A DNA stretch of 64,000 nt from Emergomyces orientalis (taxonomy: Eukaryota; Ascomycota; Eurotiomycetes; Onygenales; Ajellomycetaceae), in contig MOWL01000024.1 in NCBI GenBank assembly GCA_002110485.1, forward strand, positions 62,001 to 126,000, read 5' to 3'. How positions within the stretch are numbered: position 1 is the stretch's first letter; the number at the start of each line of letters is the position of its first letter. Positions 1 to 12,484 of this stretch are shown one piece after another. Both the position numbers and the translations under genes were made by a program. Under the pieces are notes generated by a model. That model was given only the letters and a program-made list of their open reading frames with translations. It was not told the origin of the DNA and did not search any database.

Positions 1-122
1 CGATCTACTGGTACTGCTGGGCAGTTCTCATGCCTCGTTGGAAAGGATATGCTCTAAAGGAGAAAACCGAAATTTTGGAGGATGGTACTGTCGTTACCAA
101 GCTGGTCAGATTGGAAACATGA
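1..122 (+). CDS. C-terminal end of a membrane protein (partial)
   Basis: Reading from base 3, an open frame gives 39 residues and stops at TGA 120-122. The peptide begins with an aromatic hydrophobic stretch (IYWYCWAVLM), then a basic turn (PRWKGY) and a short charged tail ending EDGTVVTKLVRLET. A hydrophobic end followed by a short cytosolic tail fits the last membrane helix of a transporter. I do not recognise the family. The rest of the gene lies left of the window. Confidence 0.5.
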   Translation, partial: IYWYCWAVLMPRWKGYALKEKTEILEDGTVVTKLVRLET

Positions 123-734
123 TGGGTTTCCTCACATTATTCTTTTAATACTTATTTAGGTGTTCGGGTTTAGGGTTTAGATGTCGAAAGTTTTCTCCTT
201 CTCTATTTCAGTTGATACTGCTAGAGGTTGTAGTATGCTCATATAATTTCTCCGAGGGCATTTACATCTGCTTTAGTCGTTACTGAATAACTATCTACTA
301 TTGGCTAGAACGACGGTGGGCCTTTGACCAACTGGTTGAGCAATAATTCACACATCACACTCCGCCTAGACGGCTCCAACGCGATAAAATGGCCATTGTG
401 AAACTGTAGTAGGATGGTCAATAGGAATTGAAGTAAAAGCCAAGAGTTAACCGTGAAAAACCCGAAATGCTCATTTGGCAAAATACGAGTGACTATATAT
501 ACAATAAAGGATTGAGAATAAACTTAGTTTTCATTTGCCAAAAGAAAATCCACCGCCGACAAAGGTATATACAACAGGATAGATAAAGTCATGAAAATAA
601 AACGCAAAAGAACAGGCCAATACCACGCCGCTAGTCCATAAGAAACCAAGCCTTCCTCCGAGAAAACACCCTTCCAGAATGCTACGCTGTACCAAAAGTT
701 TGTAAAAAAAAAAAAAAGAAAAAGAGGGATATCA
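123..734. other. Intergenic region, convergent gene ends
   Basis: This stretch separates the plus-strand membrane protein from the minus-strand regulator, so it should hold both 3' ends. It has an A-run near 705-720. I see no convincing gene. Confidence 0.5.
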
Positions 735-3182
735 TCACCCAAGTCTTCGTTTCGAGGATATTTCCGGGATCGTAGTTCCCCAAAGCTTCAATTTGTAGCG
801 GTCATTCACCAGCCGAAATATATGGACAATATATTCTCGTTCCACGCTCGACTCAGGCATTACATCAAAGGCGACACGTAGAGGAAATGCCATCCGATTA
901 ACGAGGTTGCCTGGGATTTTGCGGATAAAGTACTCCATGCTTCTGCAAATGTTGCATGCAAACTCGTATTGTTGCCTAGGTTGCAAGGAGGCCGATGGTC
1001 TAGTATCAGCCGCCGAAAGGATCAGGTGGGAGGCGTAGTACACGCATATTGTGTGGGCGATTCGCAGGTCCGGATACACTAGAGTAGCTGGGGTGATTAT
1101 ATCCATTGAGGTAAGGTCGCGGCATCGAAATATCGGAAATGGATCGCTGCCCTGGTTTGTCACTTCGGTGGGATGGCGAGTTGGTACCGAATCGATCCAA
1201 TCTGTTTTCCATTGGCGTAACCTCTGATCAAGGTCGCTGACCCAGGACCATATCATCCCTTGGGTAGCTGCAACTTCAGCAGAACTTATGTATCCAGAAT
1301 TAAGGCCTTCCATGAACCTGTCGAACTGCGCGAGGTACGAAGGGATGTCCACCACTTGATCTAGAAGATGGTGCATAATATCCCTGGAAGACGAGCCAGT
1401 TAAGAAGGGTATAGTTTTCCATTCTTCTTGCGCGAGAAATGTCGGCCTTCGAGTAATTAGGGCTAAAGATACCTAGATATGGTTTAATTTGTCGCCCCCT
1501 TTAAACGAGCAAGCCGTAAAGAGCGAATACCAGCAGCTTACCCAGTATGGTCGAAGTTCTGCAAAACAAGAATGATCTATCCCAAACATATGGTTCTGTG
1601 GGCCTCGGTACTCCAGAAGTTTCAGGGCTCCATAGGCATGATTCACTAGAGACTCACTTGTTGTGCGCCGAAAACTCTGTCAACACGGACATATATTAGA
1701 GACATTTAGAATGATCATCATATAAGTAGAATAAGAAGGGAACTCCATACTTCGAAACACATCAGAAGACAGACGGTTAGTAGAATACCCTGAGAATTGG
1801 TCTGCTGCATATTATATATTGCTTCCTGCAATTTCCGAAGCACAGAAACGTGGATTTGGGAACCAGTCCGTTCAATTCGTTGATCGGCTACATCATGACC
1901 AAAGTAAGTCAGGGCAACTGCTTTAAATGCATCTGAGAGTACTGGCGAAAACATTCTAATGCCCGCAGCGGAACGAATGGTGTGGGACGTTCCAATGGAG
2001 TTCCCGTCGACTTGAGGGCTGAAATCGTCTAGAAAGCGACTTAGAAAACCTTCCATCAAGAAATTCTTCTGAGAAACGGGCGTCATAAAGGTAGATGTGT
2101 CCCGTCCCCGTTTTCGCGGAGCATGTTGTTCTCGGACAAAATGTCAGCAAAACGGCGCTACACTACATATAAACGATTGTGGTACCTTGGTTAGGGACTC
2201 CAGGCTCCTGAGAAATCTCACTGATGTGAGTAGGCTTGTTGCTGTCCGATGGAGGTGAGGTGTTCAGATGATCATGCCCGCACCCTGATTTTCTACGCAT
2301 TGCAAGGGAGCTTGAGGGTTTCGACAGATGGCACGTTGAGAATTCATCAGCATAGGACCTATCGGCGGGTTCACGTTTCAGTCCGGTCTTGTACTTCTTG
2401 GATTGTGTATATTCCTCGTCATCTATTTGCACTGCAAGCTGTTGGCATCAGCCATAGAAAATAATCGCTGAATGGTTTTAACCGAGGTAGAGGGCATGCA
2501 CAAACCTCCGCTTTGAGTATCACCAAATGTGGATTCTGGGGATGGCGTCTGTTTCGGGAGCCGTGTTGTGGGTAGAGTTATGCTTTTCAATAAAGTACCT
2601 GTTCTGATCTGGGCAACTGTATTGGCGACGACATCTGGAGGCGCAGTTGCGATAGTACTGAGAATTGCTTCTAAGGTCGCATACTCTTCGTATGGGACCG
2701 TATTGGCTAGCGGAGGCTCGTGGGATGACAAGGGTTGTTGAGAGCTCTTCAGCGGTGGTGCAGTCGGGGTGTGACCGCGACTAGTGTCCGCCCCATCAAG
2801 CTCTGAACCAGGAACATGGCCAAGAGCCACCAGTTGTTGTTTTAATATCCCAACTTCATTTCTCAGGCTCGCGACGGCATCAGCCTGGGTGATGAGGAAC
2901 CGATCTTCGTTACTAGCAACGTACTCGCATTCTGAGGGAAGGCCGCGAACACAGCAGGCGTGACATGGTTTTATTCGATCGCACTATGAATTTCACGTAA
3001 TGAGTTGGGTTGATACCTGGATTTGTGCTTCTTAGGGGGTCCCAACCTACCTTAACCTTGCGAGTCCTGCAGGGAATACAGGACTGTTTGGCTCGACATT
3101 TGCTTTTGCCCGCTTCTGAGGACATGGGCACAAGCTGGGACTTTGGCGCCTCTCCTGCGCCCATTTTGGCGGGTGATGCCAT
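735..3182 (-). CDS. Zn2Cys6 fungal-specific transcription factor
   Basis: A predicted nuclear DNA-binding regulator of 702 aa. Six exons read on the minus strand: 3182-3051, 2983-2506, 2431-2186, 2130-1751, 1676-1542, 1472-735. All introns are GT-AG, 55-74 nt. Splicing the first intron completes a binuclear zinc cluster: C35-x2-C38-x6-C45-x5-C51-x2-C54-x8-C63. After it come a short coiled segment (EVGILKQQL), a low-complexity Ser/Pro linker, and a long helical region typical of the fungal transcription-factor middle homology domain. The start is the ATG nearest the zinc cluster in frame (MASPAKMG). The target is unknown. The divergent CoA-transferase gene 1.5 kb away is a possible target, by inference only. 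Confidence 0.87.
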
Positions 3183-4702
3183 CCCTTTCGGATGCCCCAA
3201 ACCAAACCAAACCCAAGCTTCGTTATATAATAGATATGAACTTCTGCTTCTCCTTCCTCCTCGTCTCGTTGCTCGTGGTAGGATGGTTTGGGGGGCCAGG
3301 GCGTTGGAAAACGCTCTGAGGTTTAATTCATGGCCGCGTCGCAAAGGACCACGACGGCTGTAGTAGTATGGGTGACAGGGGTAGGAAATAGTTAACCCAA
3401 CTGGAGCTAGTTAGGTCGTGGTTGGACCTCGGAAAGATAGAGTCCCCTTGGGTTGGAGGATGGAACCCCAGCGAAGAATGGAGAGCAGTCAGAATTTCTT
3501 GGCCAGGAATTGGTTTGCTGGCACTGGCATCGATAAGCAAAACGAACCTTGAAGCTAAATAGTTGAAACGGCTGATTCTATGGAGTAAGTTACCCAGGCT
3601 CAGCTCCCCCACGTTTGAATCATGCTCGAGTTCAACAAGACCTATTTTTATGCAGGGAAACTTCTAAGCTCTCGTTAAAAGCAGCCAATGGGCATTGCCT
3701 TGTTAATGGGAATAAAACTCCCCTAGAGAGAAGTTCACCCTTATGGATATTGTTGATATTTGATCGGTTTTATTTGCCGGCGTTGATGTGAAGTTGAAAT
3801 TTGCCGAATTGGGAAGAAATCACCTGATCCTGACAATGCCAATACTGGTCCCATACCGTAAGGGATGTACAGTACTGTAATTGTGCAATTTATTTTGTTC
3901 TTCTACCCGATCAGATCACAAACATACATTACATAGCTCTCCCTCTCAGTGTCTCTGTTTAGCCATAGGTGTGGGACAATGATTAATGAATAAGCTACAT
4001 GGTGTCAAACTGTGGGCAATTATACAATTATCATGCACCACATCTAGCCTGTGGATGGATGCCCATTTCGTTCGGGACGGAATCCACTACTGAGTACTGA
4101 CTTGAGGAGGGGAACTCCAGCCTGCAGGAGGGATCCAGATCAGCAGAAAGTCAATAACTTAATACTACCTGTGGACTACCTATAGAGTACTTTATGCTCA
4201 GATACCTCGCCGAGTCGTCGTCTTCCACCCGAAATATTGAGCCCTAAAACCACTGCTGATACACAAAGGAGAAAATTAGATACCTGCAGCAAGCCCAAAT
4301 ATGAAATAATTGATGACATATCACGGCTCCGTTCCTACCTCGCAGCCTCGCTCGTCCTTTCCAAATAAAATCCACAATGAGGTCATCGCACGGAGGGAAA
4401 GCGCTGGCTTGTACGCAGTATAGGCGCGGCAGGCGGGACTCGGTGGGATTCCGCAGGCTCCAGTTCGGTTACGGTAATTGCGGAGAAGAGGGGCGACTTT
4501 TTGCTCCGGATAAAGGCATATATACCTAGGAGGTATATAACTGCCCAGGCATATAACTATGTGTCTAGGCCGTCGGGAACTGCTTCAGCTCTGGTTACGA
4601 TTCTCATAAACATTTTGAGCGATCCGGTTGCAGTGCTAGTTAGTGCTGTACGTACGCAGACCTAGTTTTCGAAATCGCCTCCAGCATATCTTGGACAGAA
4701 CC
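3183..4702. other. Divergent intergenic region between regulator and CoA-transferase
   Basis: Promoter-bearing spacer of about 1.5 kb. It has no coding stretch that I can support. Confidence 0.6.
4516..4541 (+). promoter_or_regulatory. TATA-like elements upstream of the CoA-transferase
   Basis: Two TATA-like motifs (gcatatatacc and gtatataa) lie about 165-185 bases before the ATG at 4703. They are plausible core promoter elements. No transcript start can be seen. Confidence 0.35.
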
Positions 4703-6799
4703 ATGAGTAGCTCCGGGGTTGCAGAATCCTATTCGGTTCCGCGCCAGGCCCGGAAAGTCTTCCTTGAGGACATACTTCAAAACAAGAACATCCTCAGGGA
4801 ACTACCCCCTAACATCCAAGAATATGGATCGAAAATCCATTTTGAGGGTGCTGACGAACCCATGATCCCAATTAACTGGCGTTTTGCGGAGAGTGTTTCT
4901 GCATTGAAAGCGCTTGAAGGCACTTTGCTGAATGTGCTTTTGGAGCGCAAATATGGCGTGGAGCCTCAGGATATCACTATAAACACGTAACTACATACCA
5001 TAACTGAACCCAGCAGCTATTTTGCCCCTGCTATCTATCTTTTTTTGAATCTGGAACTGACAAACATGGTCGTGAGGGTTGTAGAACGCATGCCAGCCTT
5101 TTTATCATGTCGTCGCTCCTCTGGACTATCGACCCCAATGGCGAGAAAATTGCTGCAAATTCCAACTTCAGGAGCGCCAATGCGAACGCCGAAAAATTGA
5201 AAAAGTATTTCCCATCTTGGGACCGACATCGACAGCACGGTACGATTTATAGATCGGCTTGCGCGAACATATACAAAACAAAAGACTCAAGATTTTTCCA
5301 CCTTCATGGTTAGTGCGTACCTGCTACTTCTTGGCATATTCGTGGACTAACCTACATTTAGGGAGTTTGAACCCTGACGCAAGTTTGGATAGCATTGGCC
5401 TTCCGCACGATATGGAGGCAGCCACGCTTGAAGAAACGTTGAAGCCATACATGGACAAGATTTCCCAGATTGACTCGGAACAACTACAGACGCGTATTTC
5501 AGATGTCTACGGCCAAGCAGGGACGATTTGTTATAGCCGTGACGAATATAATGACAGCCAGCATGGAAAAGCCAATGCTCATGTTGGTTTGTATGAAGTA
5601 CATGACCGCCCGAACCCCACGCAACTCCCCTGCTGGTGGCCTGAAATCCCTCAAACATCCTCTCGGAGACCCCTCGCGGGGCTCAAGGTCCTTGATGTGA
5701 CCCGAGTAATTGCCGCTCCTGCAATTACCCGAGGACTAGCTGAGCTAGGGGCCAGCGTAATGAGAGTGATTGGTCCCCATCTGCCCGACTATTCTTCGCT
5801 CCATTGCGATCTGAACTGGGGGAAGTGGAATGCATGCCTAGATCTCAGGAAGCCCGAGGACCGAGAGGCCATGCGCTCTTTGATATTAGAGGCGGATGTC
5901 GTTGTTCAAGGCTATCGTCCAGGCGTCCTCGATAAATGGGGCTTTGGAATGGATGATATCGTAAATTTGTGCAAGGACAGAAATAGGGGAGTCATCTATG
6001 TGAGGGAAAATAGCTATGGCTGGAACGGCCCTTGGTCGAGCAGGACTGGTTGGCAACCAATAAGTGACGCCGTTAGTATACTTCTTCATTGAGCTACCGT
6101 TGCTTGCTGTCATGCACACTGCTAATGGACTATTCAAGTGCTGCGGGATTTCGCTGGAGTTCGGACGTGCTATGGGAAACGATGAGCCGGTGACGCCAGT
6201 TTTCCCAAATTCAGATTACTGGTTAGGACCTGTCCATGCTACAAGGGATGAATCTATGGCTAACCTGTACGCAGCACTGGTATTTCGGGGGTTTGCGGTG
6301 TTCTCCAAGCTTTACTGAAGCGCGCAGAGAAGGGAGGTTCATACTGTGTTGACGTGAGTGCCTTTTCCTTTTCCAAATGCATGACGAAAACCATTTATTT
6401 GAGAAAACGCCTGCTGAAATATAGGCCTAACACAACCAGACTGCACTGAACTACTATTCCCAATGGCTGGCGAACTCATGTGGGACATATCCGCCAGCTG
6501 TGTGGGAGAAGCTGTGGAACGAAAACGGTAGAGAAGTGTTCCGCCACTATCATAATATGAGCTACACGCTTCCCAAGTTTCTCAGTATGCTGAAATCCAA
6601 TTCCGGAACGAAATTTTTCGACGCGGAATTCTTTGAAGATAGAGAGTCTAAATGTCTTGGAAAAGTAATCCGGACTGTAAAACCAGTATTGCGGTTTCCT
6701 GATGGAGTGGTGGAATTGGGATATAATATTGGCACGAGGACTAATGGCGTAGACCAGCCTCGTTGGCCTGAAAATTTGATGGTGGAAGTTGTTGTCTGA
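4703..6799 (+). CDS. Class III CoA-transferase (CaiB/BaiF family)
   Basis: Family members move coenzyme A between carboxylic acids; the substrate here is unknown. Six exons: 4703-4986, 5085-5308, 5362-6071, 6139-6221, 6275-6353, 6440-6799, giving 579 aa. Family features are the segment RPLAGLKVLDVTRVIAAPA (start of the CoA-transferase fold), ADVVVQGYRPGVLDKWGFG, the stretch RGVIYVRENSYGWNGPW, and SDACCGISLEFGRAMGNDEP, which is restored only by splicing. The intron at 6222-6274 rebuilds NSDYCTGISGVCGVLQALL. The start is the first ATG in frame. The protein is longer than bacterial CaiB (about 400 aa) because of an N-terminal extension that looks normal for the fungal group. The order of introns and exons is continuous, so I judge the gene intact. 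Confidence 0.88.
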
Positions 6800-7253
6800 T
6801 TTCCCTAAGAATTTTGCAGTATCTCATGAAAATTGGTGCCAAAAAATTATTTTATATAGTCTCGCTTGGTCAAGATGCAATCTGAGTCATTAAAGCCCCG
6901 TCCACGTTCACATGAGAATCAATTCTTAAATTGAAGAAGATAGCATAGAACAGACCGTCTAACCAACATTTTCATTATTTGTTTTCTTCATTCTATTTTT
7001 TTCGCTTGGGATACTGTTTTATCTATCTCCCGATTTCATTTGTTCATCCCCAAGGTGATCTTATGTTGACTAATCAAGGACACTTGTGGATCCGGCGCTA
7101 GGCCCGGCTAGGCAATGTCCAAATATCGGTTGTCCGGCCAGCCATCAAACATCGTCAAATGTCAAATGTCAACCTTCGAATCTTTCATCAAGGCCAGGCT
7201 GAGCGCTCATTCATCACCACGTACTGCTAACAAAACGTCTTTTGCCTGCGGGG
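6800..7253. other. Intergenic region
   Basis: AT-rich tandem-oriented spacer. I see no gene; it should hold the CoA-transferase 3' end and the brl1 promoter. Confidence 0.5.
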
Positions 7254-8801
7254 ATGACAATCGCCATGGATAGACGAACAAACGAGACACCGATGGACTT
7301 TGAATGGCAGACCCGTGCCCCCAGAGATACAGCATCCCCATTCTACCAGCTCGCATTGCAGCACCAAAATCGAAACAAAGATAAGAAACGTGAGCTTATC
7401 GATGCTGATATCCTTCATGATATGCCCATATTACCTCTTCTTTGCTAACTGCGGTATTTTGACGTTATTGAAGGCCCTTATAGTCTTTTCGATTCGCCAG
7501 CAAAACCGTCAAACCCGGCCCTGCGTGAGCCATCCTCCCAGCCTTTCCTATTCTCGCAATCCCCTGTTTCGTCCACAACATTACCCCGCAACTCTCCATT
7601 TATGACCCCTCGCCATAAGGCGGACGTCGATTTTTCATCTGGAGCGGAGAATCTTTCGTCCCCGGAAAATGCGGATAATGATGAGACGCCGGAAAAGTTA
7701 GGCAAGGCAGACAGGAGGAATTCTCTGTTTAATTTCTACGGACGGTTCGCACCAAGCCCTGGTCGGGGCGAGATCCCAAAGTCCAAATATTCGAACGTCC
7801 TTGTTACAAGAGTCCATAAAAAGCGACGTCGAGACCGTGAAATTGATAGGAAACGACAAAGAACCAATGACGACAGCGACAACGAGGGACATAATCACAG
7901 CGAAGGCACCGCGCATTCTCAGACACCCCAACATAATCCTCGGGGGCATGAAATTCCTTTCTTTTCTCGTCTATTCACTTTCCTAGAATCACATCCACAT
8001 ATTCCTCGCATCCTTTCATACTATGCTCAATTTATATTCAACCTTGTCCTCACCTGCTTAACGCTTTACATCATAGTCGCGTTTCTGCTGGCGATCCGGG
8101 CAGACGTTGACCGGGAAAGCGAGAAGGTGTCCGCCGATATTCTTGCTGATATGGCTGTTTGCGCGAAAAACTATATGGAAAACCGATGCAGTGGTGAAGA
8201 TGGACGGAGATTACCTGCTCTTGAGGCTGTCTGCGAGAACTGGGAGAGATGCATGAACCGCGACCCAGCCAAAGTGGGGAGAGCCAAAGTCTCTGCGCAG
8301 ACACTAGCGGAAATTTTCAACGGTTTTATCGAGCCGATAAGTTTTAAAACTATGGTATGCAAATTAAATTTTTCTTTTTCACCAGCTTATTCATTGGCTT
8401 CGTGGTTTGCTAATTGGAATGCATAGTTTTTCTTTATCGCTTCGATAACTTCCTGTTTCGCCGTGTCGAATTTGACATTTTCTTTCTTTCGCAACAAGTC
8501 AAATAACCCCCCGTCTCCCTTGTCGCATCCATACATGCCATACCCATCCCAACCAATACACCAACAGCAGTCACACATCCCCTATTCTTCCGGCCATCCA
8601 TCATTTGGGCATGGCCATTACTACGATCCCCCGTCTAGCCTTGCTTTTAATCAAGATGTCAATATGAGTCATCGAAAACCAAGTAAAGATCACGAAGACC
8701 GACAGCAGAGGCGACTCGCGATGCATTCGACTTCGGAGCACGGGGATCGGGATCACCCCAAAACGCCAAGTCCCGTTAAACGTGAGAGAAATTTTGCTTG
8801 A
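7254..8801 (+). CDS. brl1: Brl1/Brr6-family nuclear envelope protein
   Basis: An integral nuclear-envelope protein. Brl1/Brr6 proteins act in nuclear pore assembly and envelope lipid homeostasis. Three exons: 7254-7389, 7474-8354, 8427-8801, giving 463 aa. The N-terminus carries RTNETPMDFEWQ, and splicing restores KKRPYSLFDSP. A first membrane helix lies at about residues 229-252, followed by a perinuclear segment with four cysteines at C275, C284, C299 and C305 (CAKNYMENRC ... CENWERC), the family hallmark. The second helix begins in exon 3 (FFFIASITSCFAV). The C-terminal tail is polar and rich in His, Pro and Ser. ATG 7254 is the first in frame; ATG 7266 is an alternative. Confidence 0.88.
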
Positions 8802-9099
8802 ACTCGTTGCGGGTGCGATGCGCTAGGCTTGATGCCAGGATTTCTCTCACCCTCCTGGTATTTCTTCGATCTTCAACGGACCTGAGTTGGGCAATATTGC
8901 CCTGAGATTTTCATTTTACCTATTCTTTGGTTTTCTTTTAGCTGTCAGCGCTGGACGTCTTGCTATTTGTATTATTTTGATATATTGACTTTTTTTTAAT
9001 TTTGTGTGTTAAAGACACTTTATTTTGTTTTTAAAATTAATCAATATACACCCATTGGTGACGACAGAACGTTGAATTACCACGCTACCACGACGCAGT

Positions 9100-11225
9100 C
9101 TACCCTACAACCACATTTCTTACCCGCGCAAGCATAGTCTTCTTTTTGACAGTTAACTCCGCTTCCCCGTAATCTCTCCTACCACTCCAGATATCCATTT
9201 CCTGTAGCTTGACCCATTTTGTTTTCTTATACCACTTCCAGAATACAACGAAGAAAACAAACACGGGCAGTAAAATGTAGTTAACGACAAAATCCTCTGC
9301 GTTGAACGGGTTGAGGAAGGCTGGGTACCCTTGGAAAAATACGAGAAATACGTTGGCGCCAAGGGAAAAGTAGGTACCGTACGGGTAGAACGCGGCTTTG
9401 AATGGTAGCGTAGACGGGTCTTCGCCTTGAACGACCAGCGCTTGGCGGAAGCGTATGTGAGTAATTCCAATTGCACCCCAGACGATGAATGTAGCGACTG
9501 TAACAAGGGTGATGTTAGATATCTAAAAAGTAGTGTTCTCGCGGGTGGTTTTGGAATAATATGTGTCTTCTGTAATACCCGCCAAGAAAATGAAATAGGG
9601 ACACAACTTACCACCAGATAGGGTAATTAGAGCCTCGTATAGTTTTCCGGCGTTTGAAGATACCGATATGAAGGCAATGCATGCAAATGCGTTGGAAAAT
9701 AAAAGAGCAACCCAAGGAACGCCCGCTTTATTTGTGAGGCCCAGGAGGCTGGGAGCCTTTCCGGTACGCCCCATATAAACCAATGTTCTCGATGACACAT
9801 AGAGGGAACCAATACCGGCAGATAAGACAGATAGTACGATTAGTCCGTTGATAAGGTGTGCGGCAGGGGCAATGTTGGCATCTTGCAAGGCGATGGTAAG
9901 TGGAGATTTGCCAGTCTTTGAATCAGCCGATACGAGACGGTCATCATCGAAGGGTATGAGGATACCGATAAAAAACATCATGCCTGATCATCTACCGTCA
10001 ATTGGGGACCCCTATATTGGAGCAGAGGGAGAAAGAGCAGAGCGTAAGAGCAATGGAAAAGTAACTTGCCGACATAGAAAATAAGAATTCGCCAAAAGAC
10101 CTGGCGGATAGCTTTCGGAACTGCTCGCAAGGGATTGCTCGATTCACCGGATGTTATGCCGACCCTACTAAATGTTAGTACGCCATGGGATAGTATAAGA
10201 TAGTGCACATAGAAATACATTTCAGTGCCTGCATATAATGTGCCTGCAATGACAAAGGTACGAGCTACACCATTTACAGAATCCGCAAAAGCCCCTGGGT
10301 TGTTCCAGTACTTAAACCCAATAACGCGTCCCCCGATCCCTCCCGAACTAATGCAAATAGCCAAGATAAAGAAAACAGTGAGCGAGATGACCTTGATGCT
10401 GAGGGGAGTTGTTAGCTAAAAGATCTTCACGAACAATTTTGCAAGCAGGGACATACAGTGATAACCAAAATTCCAGCTCTCCGTAAGCCAATACACCTAG
10501 GTTCGACAGGACAAGGAATATAACCCAGAATATGAGGATCCAAGCCCACTGCGGTACAACATCCGTCCAGTACCCCATTACAAGGGATAAAGCATTGTAT
10601 TCATTTGCCAGTACCTTTTGCTTTATTAGATCGACAATGTAGCAGGATTGAGCTTCCATGGGATGGTACCCATGTGAATTAAACTAACCGTGACCCAAAG
10701 ATACCAGTATGCCCATCCTAGAGCAAAACCTAGCGAGTCGTCAACGAACCGGGATGAATATTCTGTAAATGAACCAGTAACCGGAATCACGGTTGCTAGT
10801 TCTCCCAGCGATTGCCTAGAAGTTCATCGATTAGTGAGCATATGTGGAATGGGGAGGCAAGGAGATATTGTTACATGACAAAGAAAACAATAATCCCAAC
10901 AAGGGAGAAACTAATCAAAATCCCGGCTGGGCCGCCTAGGCGCAATGCGTTGCCTGAGCCGATCAAAAGGCCCGGCCCGATAATACCTATTACTCCGAGT
11001 TAGCTTGGACGATTTGGACACCCTCGAGAAGCATTTACCCCCGATGGCAATCATCTGCAAATGTCGGGATTTGAGCTTCCTATGTAAGGGAGCAGTGAAG
11101 GGAGTTTGCTCTGATCGACCAGAAAGGCTGCTTGCATCAACGTCATGACTGGTCAACTTAAAATCAGCCCCATCTGTGCTGTGATTGAAGGGAATATTTT
11201 CATTATTTCCAGAAGCCACCGCCAT
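9100..11225 (-). CDS. Amino acid permease (APC superfamily, fungal YAT type)
   Basis: A multi-pass plasma-membrane transporter likely to take up amino acids. Eight exons on the minus strand: 11225-11039, 10992-10875, 10815-10689, 10614-10457, 10398-10219, 10164-10070, 9983-9612, 9497-9100, giving 544 aa. The first helix has the permease signature (MIAIGGVIGPGLLIGSGNAL). Later family blocks are LANEYNALSLVMGYW, GTLYAGTEMVGITSGESSNP and a C-terminal KWYKKTKW tail. The intron at 10069-9984 has a GC donor (gcaagt) instead of GT; only this donor keeps the YVGMMFFIGIL reading. The 46-nt first intron is unusually short. Substrate specificity cannot be told from sequence. Confidence 0.88.
10064..10070 (-). 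other. GC-type 5' splice site
   Basis: The exon/intron junction reads G|GCAAGT on the minus strand. It otherwise matches the consensus donor, as is usual for GC-AG introns. Confidence 0.75.
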
Positions 11226-12484
11226 TGTTTCGGATCGGACGTGCAGGAGATGCGGGATCCACGGCTCCAGAGTAAATATGAACAGTAATCCACAATTAGC
11301 CAGTTAAAGGGGGGTGTTCGTAAACCAAAATGAGAGGTATCGCAATTCCAGGAGCCACTATCCGAATTGAGGAATAATTGGGATAATTGGGCGTTGCAGG
11401 AGCAGACAGGTAAGATGGCGGTTAAGCAGAAGCTTTCCTGGAGAAAAGAATGCAAAGAAAGGATATATGGCAGAGCCAGGGACTTTTAAAAGATCCACTG
11501 ATAAAATGCTTCAATCAGTCATTGCGTGCCTCGCAGGCTAGTAGAATTGCATCATTTCGCGCTAATAATGCGCGGAAAATTGGAGTGTGTTCAGCATCCT
11601 CCTGGACTGTAGAGGCGGCTCCCTGATCGCTGGATTCCGCCGTCCAGTATTTACGGGGGCAGTGTGAAATGTCTCTGCAAATGTGTTGGAATGCTATGCA
11701 AACCCGCAAACCTGTACATGGTTACTGTTTAGTATTTGCTGTGCCATTGGCGCATTTGGATGGGAAAAAACGGGGGATTGGAGTCGCCCTTGGAAGGGTT
11801 TGTTGGTTGTTGAGACCTTGATAACGCAATCTACGCCAAGAAGCGCCGAGTGGGGAGTTCGTGATAAGCTTATCAAGCGGCTAAGCCACCGCTCGCTCTA
11901 CTATATAAGTATGAGATGGTCAATACCGCTGTTGTATCAACTGAGAAACCCTTAGTCACTAAGGGCGTCCTTTTTGGCGTAGCGGTTAAATCTCACAATA
12001 AGGCTACTAATTATTATTGAGCTCTCTATCCCCACCTCAGCAAATCCCCCCCCCAACCCCACGCTCGCGGGAAACGATAATACAGATAGACCTATGGGGC
12101 CATGATGAATTATATTCATATTCCAACAGCACTTAACCAAACCCTTCTATTTGCCCTATTTCCCTTGGGTTTTCGCAGGTTTTTCCTCCTTCGCCAAGGT
12201 TGACGCGCGCATGACTACTATTTTCTATAAGAGCCAACATATATGAATTTCTTTCCGTATTTTTTGGATTTTTATTTTTATTTTTATTTTTTTGATTATG
12301 GTTTTCAATGCGACTTTCAGTTAGAAAATAGACCAAATAGAATACATTAAAAATTCCTCGAAGATGTGAAAGCCCTTTTGTCCCTCCGGCTACTAAATTT
12401 CAATTTCCCAGTAAAAAGAGATCGCTCCCCATGCGGCTATATTCCACTCGACCTCCCTCGTTCATTCTGCTGTGGATTACAAGA
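11226..12484. other. Intergenic region between the two permease genes
   Basis: About 1.26 kb with no supported gene. It holds the promoter of the 9100-11225 permease and the 3' end of the next permease. Confidence 0.5.
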
